Part shown: positions 8,291 through 15,353 of the stretch, piece by piece
How positions within the stretch are numbered: the first letter of the stretch is position 1
Layout: every line of letters starts with the position of its first letter
Source: Bacillota bacterium
GTDB lineage: Bacteria; Bacillota; Clostridia; Lachnospirales; Lachnospiraceae
Direction of reading: 5' to 3'
NCBI GenBank assembly: GCA_023399455.1
Contig: JAEWPN010000133.1
Coordinates: 1-35,946 of the forward strand
DNA length: 35,946 nt
Position numbers and translations under genes: made by a program
The notes under the pieces: generated by a model
What the model saw: the letters and a program-made list of their open reading frames with translations, nothing else
What the model was told of the DNA's origin: nothing
Database searches by the model: none

Positions 8291-8329
8291 GATATCCTCA
8301 AACTGTGGCCAGATAGTATTTATGGAAGA

Positions 8330-8358
8330 TTGACGGTATAATAAAAAAGAATTATAAT
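8330..8358 (+). promoter_or_regulatory. Sigma-A promoter of the PPOx-like gene
   Basis: TTGACG (8330-8335) and TATAAT (8353-8358) are separated by 17 nt, 47 nt upstream of the gene at 8405. Confidence 0.85.
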
Positions 8359-8404
8359 ATCCAGTAAACATATAGGAAAACCATAAGTTCAGGAGGAAAA
8401 GAGC

Positions 8405-8803
8405 ATGGAAATAGAAAGAGTATGTCAATTTCTAAACGACGCACAAACTTATTATCTGGCTACAGTAGAAGGAGATCAGCCGAGAGTGAGGCCCTTTGGC
8501 ACGGCCCATATTTTCGAAGGAAAGCTATATATACAGACTGGGAAAATAAAGAAGGTTTCAAAGCAGCTTGCCGCTAACGCAAAAGCTGAAATCTGCGCGA
8601 TGAAGGGCGGAGAATGGATCCGGTTGGAAGGTATTCTCGTGGAGGACGACAGGACGGAAGCCAGGGAGTCCATGCTGGAGGCTTACCCTTCCCTGAGAAG
8701 TATGTATGCGGTAGATGACGGAAACACTCAGGTGCTTTATTTTGAAGATGCTACCGCTACAATTTATTCGCTCACAAAAAAGCCGGAAGTTATAAATCTC
8801 TAA
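8405..8803 (+). CDS. Pyridoxamine 5'-phosphate oxidase-like FMN-binding protein
   Basis: A 132-residue protein of the split-barrel flavin-binding fold. The N-terminal segment QTYYLATVEGDQPRVRPFGTAHIFEGKLYIQTG is typical of the small PPOx-like or NimA-like clostridial proteins, which bind FMN or related cofactors. A second strand block, WIRLEGILVEDD, and an acidic C-terminal half follow. A strong AGGAGGAAAAG ribosome binding site and a dedicated near-consensus promoter suggest independent expression. The usual annotation is a pyridoxamine 5'-phosphate oxidase family protein. True PNP oxidase activity is doubtful because the protein is much shorter than PdxH. A general flavin reductase or nitro-reducing role is possible but not shown by the sequence. 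Confidence 0.85.
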   Translation: MEIERVCQFLNDAQTYYLATVEGDQPRVRPFGTAHIFEGKLYIQTGKIKKVSKQLAANAKAEICAMKGGEWIRLEGILVEDDRTEARESMLEAYPSLRSMYAVDDGNTQVLYFEDATATIYSLTKKPEVINL

Positions 8804-8919
8804 AAACAGGAAATATTTATAGCCCATCCGTTTAGAAACAGATAAATGTTTGACATAAAATTCCGATTACAATCCCCAATAATTAATGCTGAAAATGGTA
8901 CAAAAGTCACAGAAATAAA

Positions 8920-8948
8920 TTGAATAAATAACGTGCAAGGAGTATAAT
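8920..8948 (+). promoter_or_regulatory. Candidate promoter for the hemerythrin-cheX pair
   Basis: TTGAAT (8920-8925) and TATAAT (8943-8948) are separated by 17 nt, about 108 nt upstream of the hemerythrin start. The remaining intergenic sequence (8804-9056) is AT-rich, with no other clear signal. Confidence 0.65.
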
Positions 8949-9056
8949 TTTAATCAGTACCGGGGATATAGCATGTACGAAAAATTTACTGACTTATGAC
9001 AAATAACAGCAAGAATGAAAACATTACACTATCAGGATAAGAAAGGATAAGATACT

Positions 9057-9485
9057 ATGATCTGGAAAGATAAGTATGAGCTGGGCGTTCAGATAATCGA
9101 TGAACAGCATAAAGAGCTGTTCCGGCGTGTCGACGCATTTGTGCAGACGCTGCGCTCTTCCGTTACTTGGGAAGAGAAGGTAAAAAAGGTCAACGAAACG
9201 CTGGAATTCATGAATGGTTATGTAGTGGAGCATTTCCGTGACGAGGAGGAATATCAGAAGAGAATAGGATACCCCGGTTATGAAGAACATAAGAAAATAC
9301 ATGATGATATGGTAAGTTATGTGGTGAAGGTCACCGAAGAATATGAGAAAAGTGGTTTTAACGAGCAGTTGATGCAGCAATTCGGGGGAAAGCTCCTTTC
9401 CTGGCTGATTAACCATGTTGCAGCGCAGGACCAGCGGATTGCCGATTACGCAATTAAAAAGGGGGTGTCAGAAGATGACAGATAA
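9057..9485 (+). CDS. Bacteriohemerythrin
   Basis: A 142-residue single-domain bacterial hemerythrin, a four-helix bundle that binds O2 at a non-heme di-iron centre. All expected ligands are present in the canonical spacing: His18 (DEQHKEL), His59 and Glu63 (HFRDEE), His78 and His82 (HKKIH), and His120 and Asp125 (HVAAQD). The N-terminal IWKDKYELGVQIIDEQH is typical of the family. It has no signal peptide and should be cytosolic. In an anaerobe it may scavenge, store or sense oxygen. Its last 11 bases overlap the start of a CheX-like gene, so the two are co-translated, which suggests a link between oxygen binding and chemotaxis signalling (inference). Confidence 0.95.
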   Translation: MIWKDKYELGVQIIDEQHKELFRRVDAFVQTLRSSVTWEEKVKKVNETLEFMNGYVVEHFRDEEEYQKRIGYPGYEEHKKIHDDMVSYVVKVTEEYEKSGFNEQLMQQFGGKLLSWLINHVAAQDQRIADYAIKKGVSEDDR

Positions 9486-9918
9486 TCTTTACAGACCCTT
9501 TTTGGAGGCCACTCGCAATGTGTTTCAGCTAATGCTGGACATTACTGACATCGACGAGCTTTCTCCGGAGAAACATGTGGATGAGGACGGTTTGGATATT
9601 TCCATCGGGATTATAGGAGAAATGGAAGGAGAGGTCATTTATCGTTTCCCGCGCACTACATCCCTCGGTATGGTAAATATCATGAGCGGACTGGAAATGG
9701 ATACTGTGGACGAATTTGTAATCTCAGCTATTTCTGAAATAGCGAACATAATCAGCGGTAATGTACTCACTATGTTTGCCCAGAAAGACGTGAAATGTGA
9801 TATATTGCCGCCGGTATCACGCAAAGCAGAGAGCAGAGACGGTTATACCACCTGCTGTATCGCTACTCCTGCGGGAGACGTTTGTCTGGACATCCTTATG
9901 AAGTCCGCCGCAAAATAG
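9475..9918 (+). CDS. cheX: CheX-like chemotaxis phosphatase
   Basis: CheX proteins dephosphorylate CheY-P. I use the ATG at 9475 (147 residues) because GGGGGTG precedes it; an in-frame ATG at 9415 lies deep inside the hemerythrin gene. The domain pattern fits CheX: an N-terminal FLEATRNVFQLML helix, the strand block DISIGIIGEMEGEVIYRF, and the catalytic helix SEIANIISGNVL with the ExxN signature at Glu88 and Asn91, the pair that attacks CheY-P in studied homologues. The C-terminal half (SRDGYTTCCIATPAGDVCLDI) resembles the dimerising beta sheet. It overlaps the hemerythrin gene by 11 nt. No cheA, cheY or flagellar genes are nearby, so it may act on a CheY or receiver protein encoded elsewhere. 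Confidence 0.88.
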   Translation: MTDNLYRPFLEATRNVFQLMLDITDIDELSPEKHVDEDGLDISIGIIGEMEGEVIYRFPRTTSLGMVNIMSGLEMDTVDEFVISAISEIANIISGNVLTMFAQKDVKCDILPPVSRKAESRDGYTTCCIATPAGDVCLDILMKSAAK

Positions 9919-9960
9919 ACGAAGCATTCGAGAATGCGGAAGTGAAAAGCAAAGGTGTAA

Positions 9961-9988
9961 GGCGTATTTTCTGTCATGAAAATACGCC
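9961..9988 (+). terminator. Hairpin after cheX
   Basis: GGCGTATTTTC (9961-9971) pairs perfectly with GAAAATACGCC (9978-9988) around a 6-nt loop. The following GTTTGTAT is a modest T-tract, so this is a probable intrinsic terminator. It overlaps an in-frame ATG at 9976, arguing against that start for the next gene. Confidence 0.7.
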
Positions 9989-10044
9989 GTTTGTATAATA
10001 TACTAATATTAACTTATATTACCCACCAATGGAAGGAGAACCTA

Positions 10045-11220
10045 ATGGAAAATTTTAAATTCTACAGTCCCACCTATTTTGTTTTCGGCAAAGAAGAAGA
10101 AACGAGAACAGGACACTATATAAAACGCTTCGGCGGTAAAAAGGTCCTGATTCACTACGGCGGCGGCTCTGTAATACGCTCCGGCCTTCTGGACAGAGTA
10201 AAGCTTTCCCTGGAAGCAGATGGAATAGAATTCGTGGAACTGGGCGGCGTTAAGCCGAATCCCAGAAGCGGCCTTGTTTATGAGGGCATTGAGCTGTGCA
10301 GGAAAGAAAACGTGGACTTCGTCCTCGCGATAGGCGGCGGGAGTACCATCGATTCCTCCAAGGCCATAGCTGCCGGTGCTGTCTATGATGGAGATTTCTG
10401 GGATTTCTACCAAGGAAAGGCAGTCACAAAGGCGCTTCCTATAGGAACTATACTCACGATATCCGCAGCAGGAAGTGAAGGGTCGCCGGATTCCGTTATT
10501 ACCAACGAGGATGGAATGTATAAGCGCGGCGCTACGGGAGAGGCTTTCCGCCCGGCATTTTCTATTTTAAATCCTGCGCTGACCCAGACCCTTCCTCCCT
10601 TTCAAATTGCTTGCGGAATTACGGATATAATGGCACACTTATTCGAGCGTTATTTTACCACCACCACTGAGGTCGAGGTAACCGATAGGATGATAGAGGG
10701 TTTGCTTCTGACCGTAATCAAGGAAGCGCCCCGTGTAATAGAGGATCCTTGCAATTATCAGGCGCAGGCTAACATCATGTGGGCAGGAATGATGGCTCAC
10801 AACAATTCCTGCGGAGTAGGAAGAGTACAGGACTGGGCGAGTCACGACATCGAGCATGAGCTTTCTGCAATATACGACTGTGCACATGGAGCGGGATTGG
10901 CGGTAGTATTTCCTGCATGGATGCAGTATAACATGAAACACGATATAAACCGTTTTGCCCAGCTCGCAGTTCGTGTATGGGGCTGCCAAATGGATTTTAT
11001 GAATCCCGGGAATACGGCGAAGGCAGGAATCGCAGCGCTTAGACGATTCTGGACCTCTATAGGAATGCCTTCTGATTTTGCAGGGCTTGGAGCCAGGGAA
11101 GAGGACATAGAGAAAATGGCACATACTGCCTGCTATGGTGATGGCCGGAATGGTGTTATCGGAGGCTTTGCCAAGCTGGAGGAGAAAGATGTCGCTGCTA
11201 TTTACCGTCTGATGCTGTAA
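10045..11220 (+). CDS. Iron-family alcohol dehydrogenase, butanol dehydrogenase/YqhD type
   Basis: A 391-residue cytosolic NAD(P)H-dependent alcohol dehydrogenase of the iron-containing (group III) family, reducing aldehydes such as butyraldehyde or other short or stress aldehydes. The start at 10045 follows AAGGAGAA. The N-terminal half carries the nucleotide-binding GGGSTIDSSKAIAAGA motif. Metal ligands fall at Asp194, His198, His267 and His281, the same spacing as in E. coli YqhD. They are visible in ITDIMAHLFERYF, WASHDIEHELS and DCAHGAGLAVVFPAW. It stands alone between a terminator-like hairpin and a diguanylate cyclase gene. The physiological substrate cannot be read from the sequence; fermentation alcohol formation or aldehyde detoxification are both likely. 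Confidence 0.93.
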   Translation: MENFKFYSPTYFVFGKEEETRTGHYIKRFGGKKVLIHYGGGSVIRSGLLDRVKLSLEADGIEFVELGGVKPNPRSGLVYEGIELCRKENVDFVLAIGGGSTIDSSKAIAAGAVYDGDFWDFYQGKAVTKALPIGTILTISAAGSEGSPDSVITNEDGMYKRGATGEAFRPAFSILNPALTQTLPPFQIACGITDIMAHLFERYFTTTTEVEVTDRMIEGLLLTVIKEAPRVIEDPCNYQAQANIMWAGMMAHNNSCGVGRVQDWASHDIEHELSAIYDCAHGAGLAVVFPAWMQYNMKHDINRFAQLAVRVWGCQMDFMNPGNTAKAGIAALRRFWTSIGMPSDFAGLGAREEDIEKMAHTACYGDGRNGVIGGFAKLEEKDVAAIYRLML

Positions 11221-11300
11221 AATCAAAGCAGTATCTTATCAGAAAATACATGTTATCATACAAAAGACAAAAGCCAGATTAATGTGTCGGAGGAAGTAAA

Positions 11301-12476
11301 GTGACACGAGAGCAAAATAACATAAGAGAAAACGAAGAAAAAATGAACCAGATACATATGCGGGAAATGTATAATGCATATGAGAAAATTGACGGAGACT
11401 GGCTCAGGCTCCACTATAAGGTTTCCCTATGGATGGTGGTGTTTGCCTTCCTTGTGGAATGTATATTAGGGGCAATACTGGTGCGTTCCGAGCTGCTTGA
11501 GACGACGGTGAATATGTTCGCCTGGAAGTTTGTCGTATTGCCCAGCGGAATTAATTTCCTCTGTATCCTTATTAATACGTTGGTAATGAAATCGGAAAAC
11601 TTCTCTCAGAAGCAGAAAATATATGTGATCTCACTGAGTGTAGTGGCCGTCAGTTTCGTGCTGTTTACGGTGCATACCATATTTTGGACTACCTACAGTA
11701 TATTCTTGGGGGCAATCATGATGACAATTATTTATGCCAGCTACAGCCTGACAGGAACTACTGCGGTGACGAGCCTTATTCTCATTGTCGTTTCAGAATT
11801 GTTTATCAAATGGGATACGGGGAAGGTAAGTGTTTTCGAGAGCGCGCTTCGAATGGGTGACTTTTTGATTTCCATCGCTATTCTGGCGGCGCTTTCTGCG
11901 GCCTGTATGGTAGCGATACGGTTCGAGCGCAAGAAGAATAAGGCAAGTATACGGCTGCAAATAGAACGTATGCAGCTTCAGCATAGCCTTCAGATAGATG
12001 AGATGACGGGCGTATTCAATCGTAAGATGCTCCATGATTTGCTAAAGAGCATTGAGGAAGAGGAGGAATACGGCAGATATATCCTTGCGATGGCGGATAT
12101 CGATCATTTTAAGAGTATAAATGATAGTTGGGGGCACCCTTTCGGGGATAAATGCCTGATAGAATTCGCCGAACTTTTAAAGACGGATGAGGATAAAGCA
12201 ACCCCCTTCCGTTATGGGGGAGATGAATTCTGTCTGCTGTTTCACGATACCAGCATGGGAGAGGCGATGGATATCTGCGAGGATATAAAGACGAAACTGA
12301 ATAGATTGCGTTTCGAAGAGAATCCCGATGCCAGGCTGACGGCAAGCTTTGGACTTTCCGCATATACGGAGAGAGTCGATGCAGTTCGCCTCTTCGTCCG
12401 TGCCGATCGCGCCTTGTACGAGGCTAAGCGGACGCGCAATTCTGTTCGTATCTATTCCAAGGAAGAGCAGCCGTGA
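11301..12476 (+). CDS. Membrane diguanylate cyclase (GGDEF)
   Basis: A 391-residue integral membrane protein that starts at GTG after CGGAGGAAG. About six hydrophobic segments fill residues 40-207 and probably form an uncharacterised sensor. A short coiled-coil-like linker (KNKASIRLQIERMQLQHSLQ) leads to the GGDEF domain at about residues 230-390. Asp266 in ADIDHFKSIND and the signature RYGGDEF (GGDEF at 306-310) are intact, so it should make cyclic di-GMP from two GTP. The usual inhibitory RxxD site just before the signature is not evident (KTDEDKATPFR occupies the position), suggesting weak product inhibition. It overlaps or abuts the next gene, a CatA-like acetyltransferase, with which it probably shares a transcript. 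Confidence 0.93.
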   Translation: MTREQNNIRENEEKMNQIHMREMYNAYEKIDGDWLRLHYKVSLWMVVFAFLVECILGAILVRSELLETTVNMFAWKFVVLPSGINFLCILINTLVMKSENFSQKQKIYVISLSVVAVSFVLFTVHTIFWTTYSIFLGAIMMTIIYASYSLTGTTAVTSLILIVVSELFIKWDTGKVSVFESALRMGDFLISIAILAALSAACMVAIRFERKKNKASIRLQIERMQLQHSLQIDEMTGVFNRKMLHDLLKSIEEEEEYGRYILAMADIDHFKSINDSWGHPFGDKCLIEFAELLKTDEDKATPFRYGGDEFCLLFHDTSMGEAMDICEDIKTKLNRLRFEENPDARLTASFGLSAYTERVDAVRLFVRADRALYEAKRTRNSVRIYSKEEQP

Positions 12477-12502
12477 AAATAAATTTTTGCCAGGAGAAAG
12501 CT

Positions 12503-13138
12503 ATGTATATGCAAAAGGTGGATATGAATACATATCCGAGAAAAGCACATTTTGATTATTTTCGTGCTATGGGCTATCCGTATGTGGGTTTGACGTCGAA
12601 TGTGGATATTACGCAGGTTGTAGGTAAGGCCAGGGAGAGAGGGCATTCTTCCTTTCTATATCTGCTTTATGCAGCGGGAAATGCGGCTAATTCAGTAAAG
12701 GAATTCCGCCAGCGCATTGACGGGGATGGCATCGTGGAATATGAATTCTGCAGGACGTCTCATACGGTAATGAAAACAGATGGTACCTATGCCTACTGCG
12801 AGGCCGACCCGACCCTTGGTTTTGAGCGGTTCATGGAGGAAACTGCCAGAAATCAGGAAAAGGTACTTGCAAGCGGGGGCTTGGAGGAGGAAAGCGATCC
12901 GAATTCCCTCTTTTTCATTTCCTGTCTGCCGTGGGTAAGCTATACGTCGCTGATACAGCCGGTGCCCTTTCCCGCGGACTCCAATCCCAGAATCACATGG
13001 GGAAAATATTTCACAGAGGAAGGTAGGCTTATGCTTCCGGTAAGTGTACTGGCTCATCATGCCCTGATAGACGGCAGGCAGATAGCAGATTTCTACGAGA
13101 GCTTATCTCAGGGCCTGGTGAAGGAGTGCTTTATTTAA
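12503..13138 (+). CDS. Chloramphenicol acetyltransferase-like (CatA family) protein
   Basis: This 211-residue protein matches the trimeric CatA-type acetyltransferase family in length and motifs. The N-terminal VDMNTYPRKAHFDYFRAM aligns with the family opening. PWVSYTS contains the serine that stabilises the transition state, and HHALIDG near residue 185 is the catalytic HHxxxDG signature. I choose the ATG at 12503 (AGGAG 6 nt upstream) over the GTG at 12473, which overlaps the diguanylate cyclase stop. Many gut Clostridia encode such proteins without chloramphenicol resistance, so resistance cannot be assumed; the substrate may be another hydroxylated molecule using acetyl-CoA. It follows a diguanylate cyclase with no evident terminator between. 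Confidence 0.85.
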   Translation: MYMQKVDMNTYPRKAHFDYFRAMGYPYVGLTSNVDITQVVGKARERGHSSFLYLLYAAGNAANSVKEFRQRIDGDGIVEYEFCRTSHTVMKTDGTYAYCEADPTLGFERFMEETARNQEKVLASGGLEEESDPNSLFFISCLPWVSYTSLIQPVPFPADSNPRITWGKYFTEEGRLMLPVSVLAHHALIDGRQIADFYESLSQGLVKECFI

Positions 13139-13197
13139 TGTGGAACTTTTCGAGTAAGCGTTGAGTAAGACCTGTTTAAGCACTCTGAAAAAAATGC

Positions 13198-13226
13198 TTG
13201 CAATTATGAAAAACTAAAAGTATAAT
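13198..13226 (+). promoter_or_regulatory. Strong sigma-A promoter of the non-coding transcript
   Basis: TTGCAA (13198-13203) and TATAAT (13221-13226) are separated by 17 nt, predicting a start near 13233. It drives the structured RNA region and possibly, by readthrough, the polyamine operon. Confidence 0.85.
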
Positions 13227-13269
13227 AAAACGCGTATGGAATGCAGATATATGTAAGGTTGGAGTTTCC

Positions 13270-13332
13270 ATGCAAATATTTATGGCAGCCAAGGCTGCAT
13301 TATTGATTGAGTTAGGAGCTCAAATTTTATAA
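13270..13332 (+). CDS. Possible 20-residue hydrophobic peptide inside the ncRNA
   Basis: An ATG at 13270, five nt after GGAG, opens a 20-codon frame ending in TAA at 13332. The peptide begins MQIFMAAKAALL and is strongly hydrophobic, with one Lys and one Glu. It begins about 37 nt after the predicted transcript start. It might be a leader peptide, a small membrane peptide or chance. Hairpins overlap the frame, so translation and RNA folding would compete. Confidence 0.35.
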   Translation: MQIFMAAKAALLIELGAQIL

Positions 13333-13705
13333 GTTGGTTACTTATAACCATTTAACCAGTGTGTATACGACACATCAACTTGTGAAACGGTCAATAAGAG
13401 TATTAAAAGTGAAATATTTGCTATATAGACTCGAGAACCTGAATATCTGTAATGCTGAATAATAAAATGATTTTTCTGTCCTTAACAAACGAATTGCGAT
13501 GCGGTTTGTCAAAGAGCGGGCATAGGAATAGGGGTAGTGAACCCTGTTAGACTGAGCACCCTCAAATGCGTCGAATTCGGTTATCCCGATTGAAAGAAGT
13601 TACCATGACCCTCCGGCAGAACGGGCGGTTTGGCGGTTTAGGTGAAGAACTTTAAAGAAAAGGATGGCGGGACGGAAGACTTTGATAGCGAACAGAAAAA
13701 CGCAA

Positions 13706-13740
13706 GGTAGGAATGATGTATATGCATTCCTACCTTTTTT
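13706..13740 (+). terminator. Intrinsic terminator of the non-coding transcript
   Basis: GGTAGGAATG (13706-13715) pairs perfectly with CATTCCTACC (13725-13734), followed by six T residues. Confidence 0.92.
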
Positions 13741-13788
13741 ATCTTATAAAAAAGTACGTCCTATAAGATAAAGGCCCTCCCAGAGGGC
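13738..13788 (+). repeat. Inverted repeat and GC hairpin upstream of speA
   Basis: TTTATCTTATA (13738-13748) pairs perfectly with TATAAGATAAA (13762-13772). Its left arm uses the T-tract of the preceding terminator. A second hairpin, GCCCTC/GAGGGC with a 3-nt loop, follows at about 13774-13788. No good promoter is visible between here and the speA start, so these elements may lie in the operon leader. Confidence 0.7.
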
Positions 13789-13843
13789 TGTGCATGCTTT
13801 AAAGGGAATGCATTGGCTGAAAGTGAAGAGAGAGGAAATTATT

Positions 13844-15334
13844 ATGGAAAAATCATCTGTGGCTGATGAAATCAGCGCCGCAAGGAGACTGTCGCAGGAG
13901 GAGGCTCCAATTTATGAAGCGCTGAAGCGTTTTCGAAGAATGAGAATAGTGCCCTTTGATGTCCCGGGACACAAACACGGGAGAGGGAACCCTGAGCTGG
14001 TGGAGCTATTGGGAGAGAAGTGTGTGGGCATAGATGTGAATTCCATGAAGCCGCTGGACAATCTTTGTCATCCGGTTTCTGTTATCAGGGAAGCAGAGGA
14101 GCTGGCAGCAGAGGCATTCCATGCGAGCCACGCGTTTCTTATGGTGGGAGGAACCACCTCAGCAGTGCAGGCAATGGTTCTTTCCTGCTGCAAAAAAGGA
14201 GATAAAATAATCCTGCCGAGAAATGTACATAGAAGTGTGATCAACGCGCTGGTGCTCTGCGGTGCCAAACCTGTCTATGTGAATCCCGATGTGGATAAGA
14301 ATCTGGGAATTTCTCTAGGCATGAAGGTATCTCAAGTGGAACAAGCGATCAAAAGCCACCCGGATGCTGTGGCAGTGTTAGTGAACAATCCCACCTATTA
14401 CGGGATATGTTCGGATCTTCGGACTATCGTGAGGCTTGCCCATGACCACGGAATGAAAGTGCTCGCGGACGAGGCGCACGGAACTCATCTGTATTTCGGT
14501 GAGAACATGCCGGTTTCAGCCATGGATGCCGGTGCGGATATGTCCTCGGTGAGCATGCATAAGTCGGGAGGAAGCCTGACACAAAGCTCTTTGCTTTTGA
14601 TCGGATCCGATATGAACGAGGGCCATGTGCGTCAGATTATTAACCTGACGCAGACAACCAGCGGTTCTTATCTGCTGCTTTCGAGCCTGGACATATCGAG
14701 ACGCAACCTGGCCCTTAGGGGACGGGAATCTTTCGCCAAGGTCATAGAGCTTGCGGACTACGCCAGAGGGGAAATCAATGCGATTGGCGGATACTATGCG
14801 TTTTCCAGAGAGTTGATAAACGGAAATAGCATCTATGATTTCGACAGCACGAAACTGTCTGTCCATACGCTGGAAATAGGCCTGGCCGGTATTGAGGTAT
14901 ACGATATACTAAGAGATGAGTACGACATTCAGATTGAATTCGGAGATATCGGAAATATTCTTGCCTATCTTTCCATCGGAGACCGCAGACAGGAGGTGGA
15001 GCGTCTGGTAAGTGCTTTGGCGGAGGTAAAACGGTGCTATCAGAAGGATAAGGCGGGAATGCTCACGCAGGAATATATGGATCCCTATGTGGTAACTACA
15101 CCGCAGGAATCCTTTTATGCGGAAAAGGAATCTATCCTTCTCGAAGACACGGAGGGCAGAGTGTGCAGCGAGTTCGTGATGTGCTATCCTCCGGGAATTC
15201 CGATTCTGGCTCCGGGAGAAATGATTACCAAGGGAATTATAGAATATATACTGTATGCAAAGGAAAAAGGCTGTTCTATGACAGGCCCTGAGGATGCGGA
15301 CATTGAATATTTGAACGTATTGAAAAGTGTGTGA
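13844..15334 (+). CDS. speA: Arginine decarboxylase, Orn/Lys/Arg decarboxylase family
   Basis: A 496-residue PLP enzyme of the aspartate-aminotransferase fold (major Orn/Lys/Arg decarboxylase domain plus C-terminal domain). The operon also encodes agmatinase, so arginine to agmatine is the most likely reaction. Motifs: FDVPGHKHGRGNPEL, MVGGTTSAVQAMVLS, the PLP-binding DEAHGTH with Asp209, and SMHKSGGSLTQSS with the Schiff-base lysine at 240. The C-terminal YPPGIPILAPGE motif is typical of the family. I choose the ATG at 13844 because GAGAGGAAA precedes it; the upstream in-frame ATGs lack a site. It is the first gene of a polyamine operon, downstream of a terminator-ended structured RNA. Lysine or ornithine cannot be excluded as substrates. 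Confidence 0.92.
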   Translation: MEKSSVADEISAARRLSQEEAPIYEALKRFRRMRIVPFDVPGHKHGRGNPELVELLGEKCVGIDVNSMKPLDNLCHPVSVIREAEELAAEAFHASHAFLMVGGTTSAVQAMVLSCCKKGDKIILPRNVHRSVINALVLCGAKPVYVNPDVDKNLGISLGMKVSQVEQAIKSHPDAVAVLVNNPTYYGICSDLRTIVRLAHDHGMKVLADEAHGTHLYFGENMPVSAMDAGADMSSVSMHKSGGSLTQSSLLLIGSDMNEGHVRQIINLTQTTSGSYLLLSSLDISRRNLALRGRESFAKVIELADYARGEINAIGGYYAFSRELINGNSIYDFDSTKLSVHTLEIGLAGIEVYDILRDEYDIQIEFGDIGNILAYLSIGDRRQEVERLVSALAEVKRCYQKDKAGMLTQEYMDPYVVTTPQESFYAEKESILLEDTEGRVCSEFVMCYPPGIPILAPGEMITKGIIEYILYAKEKGCSMTGPEDADIEYLNVLKSV

Positions 15335-15353
15335 GAAAGGCGTGGTTATTATT

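Larger units (their letters stand above)
13233..13740 (+). ncRNA. Structured non-coding RNA of about 500 nt, family unassigned
   Basis: A transcription unit with its own promoter (13198-13226) and intrinsic terminator (13706-13740) but no long ORF. Local structure is plentiful. Hairpins are GCAGC/GCTGC (13285-13298) and TTGAG/CTCAA (13307-13323). A three-way junction is closed by AAGTTG (13331-13336) with CAACTT (13376-13381) and encloses two hairpins (13336-13349 and 13359-13375). ACAAAC (13485-13490) pairs with GTTTGT (13504-13509). GGGT/ACCC (13532-13544) and TGAG/CTCA (13553-13564) form small loops. A long-range AAGTTACC (13597-13604) pairs with GGT...AACTT (13641-13652). The G-rich 3' domain (about 13505-13705) looks most compact. 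Size and layout recall clostridial orphan RNAs such as the raiA motif, but I cannot confirm a family. It could also be a long attenuator leader of the polyamine operon. Confidence 0.72.

Noticed and set aside
9976..10044. N-terminal extension of the alcohol dehydrogenase from the ATG at 9976
   Set aside because: The ATG lies in a terminator-like hairpin and lacks a ribosome binding site. The ATG at 10045 has AAGGAGAA and gives metal-ligand positions identical to YqhD numbering.
12503..13138. Genuine chloramphenicol resistance gene
   Set aside because: The catalytic motif is present, but CatA-like proteins are common in Clostridia without resistance and nothing mobile surrounds the gene. I keep only the family name.
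13233..13740. RNase P RNA, tmRNA or group II intron as identity of the non-coding transcript
   Set aside because: An ACAGAAA element is present, but the other RNase P conserved regions (such as GAGGAAAGTCC) are absent. There is no tRNA-like end for tmRNA and no intron domain V or maturase.
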